Of a stretch of DNA of 64,000 nt, positions 60,992 to 64,000 are shown piece after piece (position 1 is the first letter of the stretch; every line of letters begins with the position of its first letter). The position numbers and the translations under genes are program-made. Source of the DNA: Curtobacterium sp. VKM Ac-2865 (lineage in GTDB: Bacteria; Actinomycetota; Actinomycetes; Actinomycetales; Microbacteriaceae); contig NZ_JADKRZ010000004.1 of the NCBI RefSeq assembly GCF_015350905.1, positions 62,001 to 126,000 of the forward strand, read 5' to 3'. The notes below the pieces were generated by a model. It saw only the letters and a program-made list of their open reading frames with translations, made no database searches and was not told the origin of the DNA.

Positions 60992-62467
60992 CTACCGCGT
61001 GACGCCGTCGAGGTCGTCGACCCCGGCGGCGACCGCCGCGGCACGACGGGCCCGCAGCGACGGAGCCGCGACGGCCGCGAGGACCGCCAGCACGGCCACC
61101 CCGGTGCACGCCCAGAAGCCGATCGTGAAGGCGTCGTCGGTGGGGAGCCCCTGCGCGGTGCTGTGCGAGGTGATGAGCGCGGCGATGACGGCGGTGCCGA
61201 CGCTCGAGCCGATCGTCCGGACGACGGTGTTGGCGCTGATGGCCTCGCCGGTCTGGTTCGCGGGGACGCTCTCGATGATGGCGTTCGAGCACGCGGCCAG
61301 GGCCAGACCGATGCCGATGCCGGTGAAGACGCCGGAGACGACGACCTGCCAGAGCTCGCCGTGCGCGATCGCGGGCAGCAGGAACGCGACGACGATCGAG
61401 ATCCCGCCGAGCAGCATCGGCGGCTTCGGGCCGATACGCCGCACCAGGATGCCGGCGATCGGTCCGGCGATGACCATCATGACGACGGTCGGCAGCAGGA
61501 AGAGCCCGGCCTGGGTGACGTCCTTGCCGAAGCCGTAGCCGAGGGCGCTCGGCAGCTGCAGCAGGGTCGGGACGAGCACGAACGTGCCGAACATCGCGAA
61601 GCCGAACACCAGGGCGACCACGTGGGCGGTCCACACCCCGCGCACGGCGAAGAGCCGGACGTCGATCAGCGGTTCGGCGACGCGGAGCTCGACGAGCACG
61701 AACGCCACGAGTGCCACGGCGCCGAGGGCCAGCAGCCCGATGGTCTTGGCGTCGCCCCAGCCCCAGGTCTCGCCCTCGCTGACGGCGAGCAGGATCGCGA
61801 CGAGGGACACGGCGAGCACGCCCGTGCCGAGCATGTCGAGCCGGCCGGGCTTGCGCACCGGGGACTCCGGCATGCCGAAGACGGCGCCGAGCAGGGCGAT
61901 CACGACGAGCACGGCGGGCAGCCAGAACAGCCAGTGCCACGACAGGTGCTCGACGATCGGCCCGGCGGCGACGATGCCTACGCCAGCGCCGATGCCGAAG
62001 ATCGCCGACAGCAGGCCGATGGTGACGCTGACCTTCTCCTTCGGCAGCTCGTCGCGGACGATGCCGATCGAGAGCGGCATCACGGCTCCGGCGGCGCCCT
62101 GCAGTGCCCGGCCGACGATGAGGGTGCCGAGGTTCGGCGCGAGCGCGGCGAGCACGGCGCCGACGAGCAGGATCGTGAGCACCACGATGAGCACCTTGCG
62201 CTTGCCGATCATGTCCCCGAGCCGACCGAGGATCGGCGTGAGCACCGACGCGGACAGCAGGTACGCCGTGAGCACCCAGCTCGTGGCGCTCGTCGAGGCG
62301 CCGAGGTCCTTGCCGATCGTCGACAGTGCCGGTGCGACGAGGGACTGCAGCACCGCGAACGACAGGCCGCCGAGGGACAGGTAGACGATGATCGCCGTGC
62401 TGTTCGGGCGGCGACCGTCCGTGGTCGGGTGGGAGCCGGTGCGGGGGCTCGCCATGGTCTCGGTCAT
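60992..62467 (-). CDS. MFS drug exporter, DHA2 type
   Basis: 491 residues from ATG 62467, about 14 transmembrane segments. SWVLTAYLLSASVLTPILGRLGDMIGKRKVLI (motif A region) and LSAIFGIGAGVGIVAAGPI (motif C) mark an EmrB/QacA-like antiporter. It is divergent from a TetR gene; two inverted 20-base motifs in the gap should be the repressor sites, so a toxic compound probably induces it. Confidence 0.9.
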   Translation of the reverse strand: MTETMASPRTGSHPTTDGRRPNSTAIIVYLSLGGLSFAVLQSLVAPALSTIGKDLGASTSATSWVLTAYLLSASVLTPILGRLGDMIGKRKVLIVVLTILLVGAVLAALAPNLGTLIVGRALQGAAGAVMPLSIGIVRDELPKEKVSVTIGLLSAIFGIGAGVGIVAAGPIVEHLSWHWLFWLPAVLVVIALLGAVFGMPESPVRKPGRLDMLGTGVLAVSLVAILLAVSEGETWGWGDAKTIGLLALGAVALVAFVLVELRVAEPLIDVRLFAVRGVWTAHVVALVFGFAMFGTFVLVPTLLQLPSALGYGFGKDVTQAGLFLLPTVVMMVIAGPIAGILVRRIGPKPPMLLGGISIVVAFLLPAIAHGELWQVVVSGVFTGIGIGLALAACSNAIIESVPANQTGEAISANTVVRTIGSSVGTAVIAALITSHSTAQGLPTDDAFTIGFWACTGVAVLAVLAAVAAPSLRARRAAAVAAGVDDLDGVTR

Positions 62468-62483
62468 CGTGCTCCGTCTGGTC

Positions 62484-62550
62484 GATGTAAACAGTTGCTG
62501 ACTCGACGAGGGTACGCGGTTCACGCCCGAAGTCAACAACCGCTTACATC
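62484..62550. promoter_or_regulatory. Paired inverted TetR operators
   Basis: GATGTAAACAGTTGCTGACT (62484-62503) and, inverted, AGTCAACAACCGCTTACATC (62531-62550); they share 16 of 20 bases. They flank an exporter promoter candidate on the minus strand: TTGACT (62536-62531), 16 bases, TACCCT (62514-62509), so the -35 lies inside one site. Confidence 0.72.
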
Positions 62551-62576
62551 CGCCTGCGGACCGCTACGCTTCGAGC

Positions 62577-63146
62577 ATGAGCAAGGACGCCACCGCCACC
62601 CGGCTGCTCCTCGTGCAGGCCGCCAGGCGCCGGTTCGCGTTCGACGGCTACCGCGCCACGACCGTGCGGGACATCGCCGCGGACGCCGGGGTCAACGTCG
62701 CGCTGATCAACCGCTACTTCGTGTCGAAGGAAGGGCTGTTCCGCGCCTGCCTGGACCGCGCCGTGCGCGACCTCGACCCGGGGGAGGACGCCACCGGGCA
62801 CCTCGACCGCGCGCTCCGCGGGCTCATCGGACACGTCCTCCGCTCGCCCACCGACGAGGACTCGATGCAGCTCATGCTGCTGCTGCGGACCTCGGGCGAC
62901 GAGGGCGTCGACACGATCCGTCGGGAGACCCTCCGTCGCTACGCCGAGCGTCTGGCCGAGGCGGTCGGGGACCAGGTCACGGACGACCTGCTCATCCGCG
63001 CCGAGATCGCCCTGTCGGTCGTGCTCGGCATGACGATGATGCGGACCGCGACCCGGGTCGAGCCCCTCGCCTCCGCCGCGGAGGACGCCGTCGCCGGCCC
63101 ACTGGACGACGCGCTGCGCGCGCTCCTGACCGGACCGCCTGCCTGA
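62577..63146 (+). CDS. TetR family regulator of adjacent exporter
   Basis: 189 residues. HTH at about 18-58 (RRRFAFDGYRATTVRDIAADAGVNVALINRYFVSKEGLFRA). The C-terminal part (TetR_C_17-like) ends in a hydrophobic helix VVLGMTMMRTATRVEPL. Divergent from the exporter with paired operators between, so it should repress both. Start ATG 62577. Confidence 0.9.
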   Translation: MSKDATATRLLLVQAARRRFAFDGYRATTVRDIAADAGVNVALINRYFVSKEGLFRACLDRAVRDLDPGEDATGHLDRALRGLIGHVLRSPTDEDSMQLMLLLRTSGDEGVDTIRRETLRRYAERLAEAVGDQVTDDLLIRAEIALSVVLGMTMMRTATRVEPLASAAEDAVAGPLDDALRALLTGPPA

Positions 63147-63184
63147 CTGGAGGCCCGTGGCGGCGCCGAGCCGAGCCTCCAGTC
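63145..63184 (+). terminator. Terminator hairpin, family D, diverged
   Basis: GACTGGAGGC / GCCTCCAGTC are perfect outer arms; the inner part is irregular. It starts at the TetR stop codon and precedes the GAF-ANTAR gene. Confidence 0.6.
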
Positions 63185-63280
63185 CGGCAGGTGCGGACGG
63201 GACACGCTGTCGGTCCGGCACCGGGACCGAGTACCGTCCAGCATGGAACGTCCGTCGCCGACCGCCAGGGAGCACGCATC

Positions 63281-63994
63281 GTGACAACGACCCGCGAGCA
63301 CCGTCTCGTCGACACCTTCGTCGCACTCACGGACACACTCGTCGACGACTACGACGTCGTCGACCTGCTGCAGACCCTCGTCGACCGCGCGGTGGAGATC
63401 TTCGACGCCTCGGCCGCGGGCATCCTGCTGCTCAACCAGGACCACGAACTCGAGGTGCTCGCGTCGACCAGTGAGCAGTCGAGCTTCGTCGGGCTGCTCC
63501 AGCTGAACGCCGGCGAGGGGCCCTGCGTGGAGTGCTTCGAGACCGGTCGACCGGTCTCCGCCGAGGACCCGGCGGAGATGCGACGCCGCTGGCCGGCCTT
63601 CGCCGCGGCTGCCGAGGAGTCCGGGTTCGCGTCCGTGCACGCGGTCCCGATGCGGCTGCGCGACACCGTCCTCGGCTCACTCAACCTGTTCCGCGAGCAC
63701 GAGGGGGCGCTCAGCCCGGACGACGCCCTCGCGGCCCAGGCCCTCACCGACGTGGCGACGATCAGCATCCTGCAGCAGCGGACGCTCGAGCAGGCGAGCG
63801 TCGCCCAGACGCAGCTGCAGCGCGCGCTGGACAGCCGCGTCGTCATCGAGCAGGCCAAGGGCTTCGTCGCGCACACGCACCACGTGGACATGGGAGAGGC
63901 GTTCACGATGCTCCGGCAGCACGCCCGGACCACCCGCGAACCGCTCGTCGACGTGGCCCGCGCGGTCATCGAACGCCGCTTGACGCTGTCCTGA
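63281..63994 (+). CDS. GAF-ANTAR transcription antitermination regulator
   Basis: 237 residues from GTG 63281. A GAF sensor domain (about 20-160, LVDRAVEIFDASAAGILLLN, GEGPCVECFETGRPV with a Cys pair, SLNLFREHEG) is followed by an ANTAR RNA-binding domain (about 175-233, DSRVVIEQAKGFVAHTHHVDMGEAFTMLRQHARTT). ANTAR proteins bind paired hairpins in mRNA leaders and prevent termination. In actinobacteria many such GAF-ANTAR proteins sense unknown small molecules. No target hairpin pair was found nearby. The gene ends six bases before the window edge. Confidence 0.87.
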   Translation: MTTTREHRLVDTFVALTDTLVDDYDVVDLLQTLVDRAVEIFDASAAGILLLNQDHELEVLASTSEQSSFVGLLQLNAGEGPCVECFETGRPVSAEDPAEMRRRWPAFAAAAEESGFASVHAVPMRLRDTVLGSLNLFREHEGALSPDDALAAQALTDVATISILQQRTLEQASVAQTQLQRALDSRVVIEQAKGFVAHTHHVDMGEAFTMLRQHARTTREPLVDVARAVIERRLTLS

Positions 63995-64000
63995 CCTGAA

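Overview
The window is GC-rich, densely coded DNA with many GTG starts, ATGA/GTGA stop-start overlaps, long open antisense frames and very short intergenic gaps. Gene content (LacI, ROK, DeoR and TetR sugar and drug modules, actinobacterial DHA2 exporters, GAF-ANTAR regulator, DUF3892, HupE-like membrane protein) fits an actinobacterial chromosome, most likely a Microbacteriaceae member of the Curtobacterium type; that placement is inference. No rRNA, tRNA, CRISPR array, transposase or integrase gene was seen.

Layout. 0-4.7 kb: end of a DHA2 exporter, then a lactococcin 972-like bacteriocin gene with its membrane protein and ABC ATPase. This cassette lies between two 171-bp direct repeats exactly 3,400 bp apart. 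4.7-17.4 kb: single genes and small regulator/target pairs (phospholipase D-like protein, amidohydrolase with TetR, MOSC protein, TetR with quinone-oxidoreductase-like enzyme, TetR with exporter, MarR with oxidoreductase behind twin 18-bp palindromes), then an SdpI-like pair and secreted or lipid-anchored proteins. 17.5-29.0 kb: an alpha-mannan/mannoside regulon (GH38, sugar ABC transporter, LacI regulator, mannose-6-phosphate isomerase-like enzyme, ROK kinase, GH76) with the same palindromic operator at all three promoter regions. 29.1-36.3 kb: a 5-oxoproline (pyroglutamate) module. A GntR/FCD regulator is divergent from DUF969-DUF979-DUF2891, and pxpA-pxpB-pxpC lie on the other side of a GH16 gene. 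Both operons begin at an almost identical 13-bp palindrome.

36.6-43.2 kb: a glycoside module (DeoR regulator and GH4 enzyme, divergent from a PfkB kinase and an ABC importer). 43.3-44.5 kb: a monooxygenase-like gene, then about 0.9 kb of repeats without a gene. 44.5-53.9 kb: a six-gene operon for urea or guanidine nitrogen (APC permease, two DUF1989 proteins, biotin-dependent urea/guanidine carboxylase, allophanate hydrolase, TetR) behind a 20-bp inverted repeat. 54-60.4 kb: amine oxidase, secreted purple acid phosphatase with a PHO-box-like direct repeat, HupE-like protein, lipoprotein, DUF3892 protein. 60.4-64 kb: a 115-bp tandem repeat array, then an exporter divergent from a TetR gene with paired operators, and a GAF-ANTAR regulator.

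The main unexplained signal is a set of repeat families: (A) a 53-bp imperfect palindrome in 71-bp periodic arrays at two loci; (B) a 36-bp palindrome with core GTCGTACGAC, four copies; (C) a 48-bp palindromic element, six copies, three of them in a 115-bp tandem array; (D) about ten strong GGGAGGC.../...GCCTCCC hairpins, each at a gene 3' end and acting presumably as terminators.
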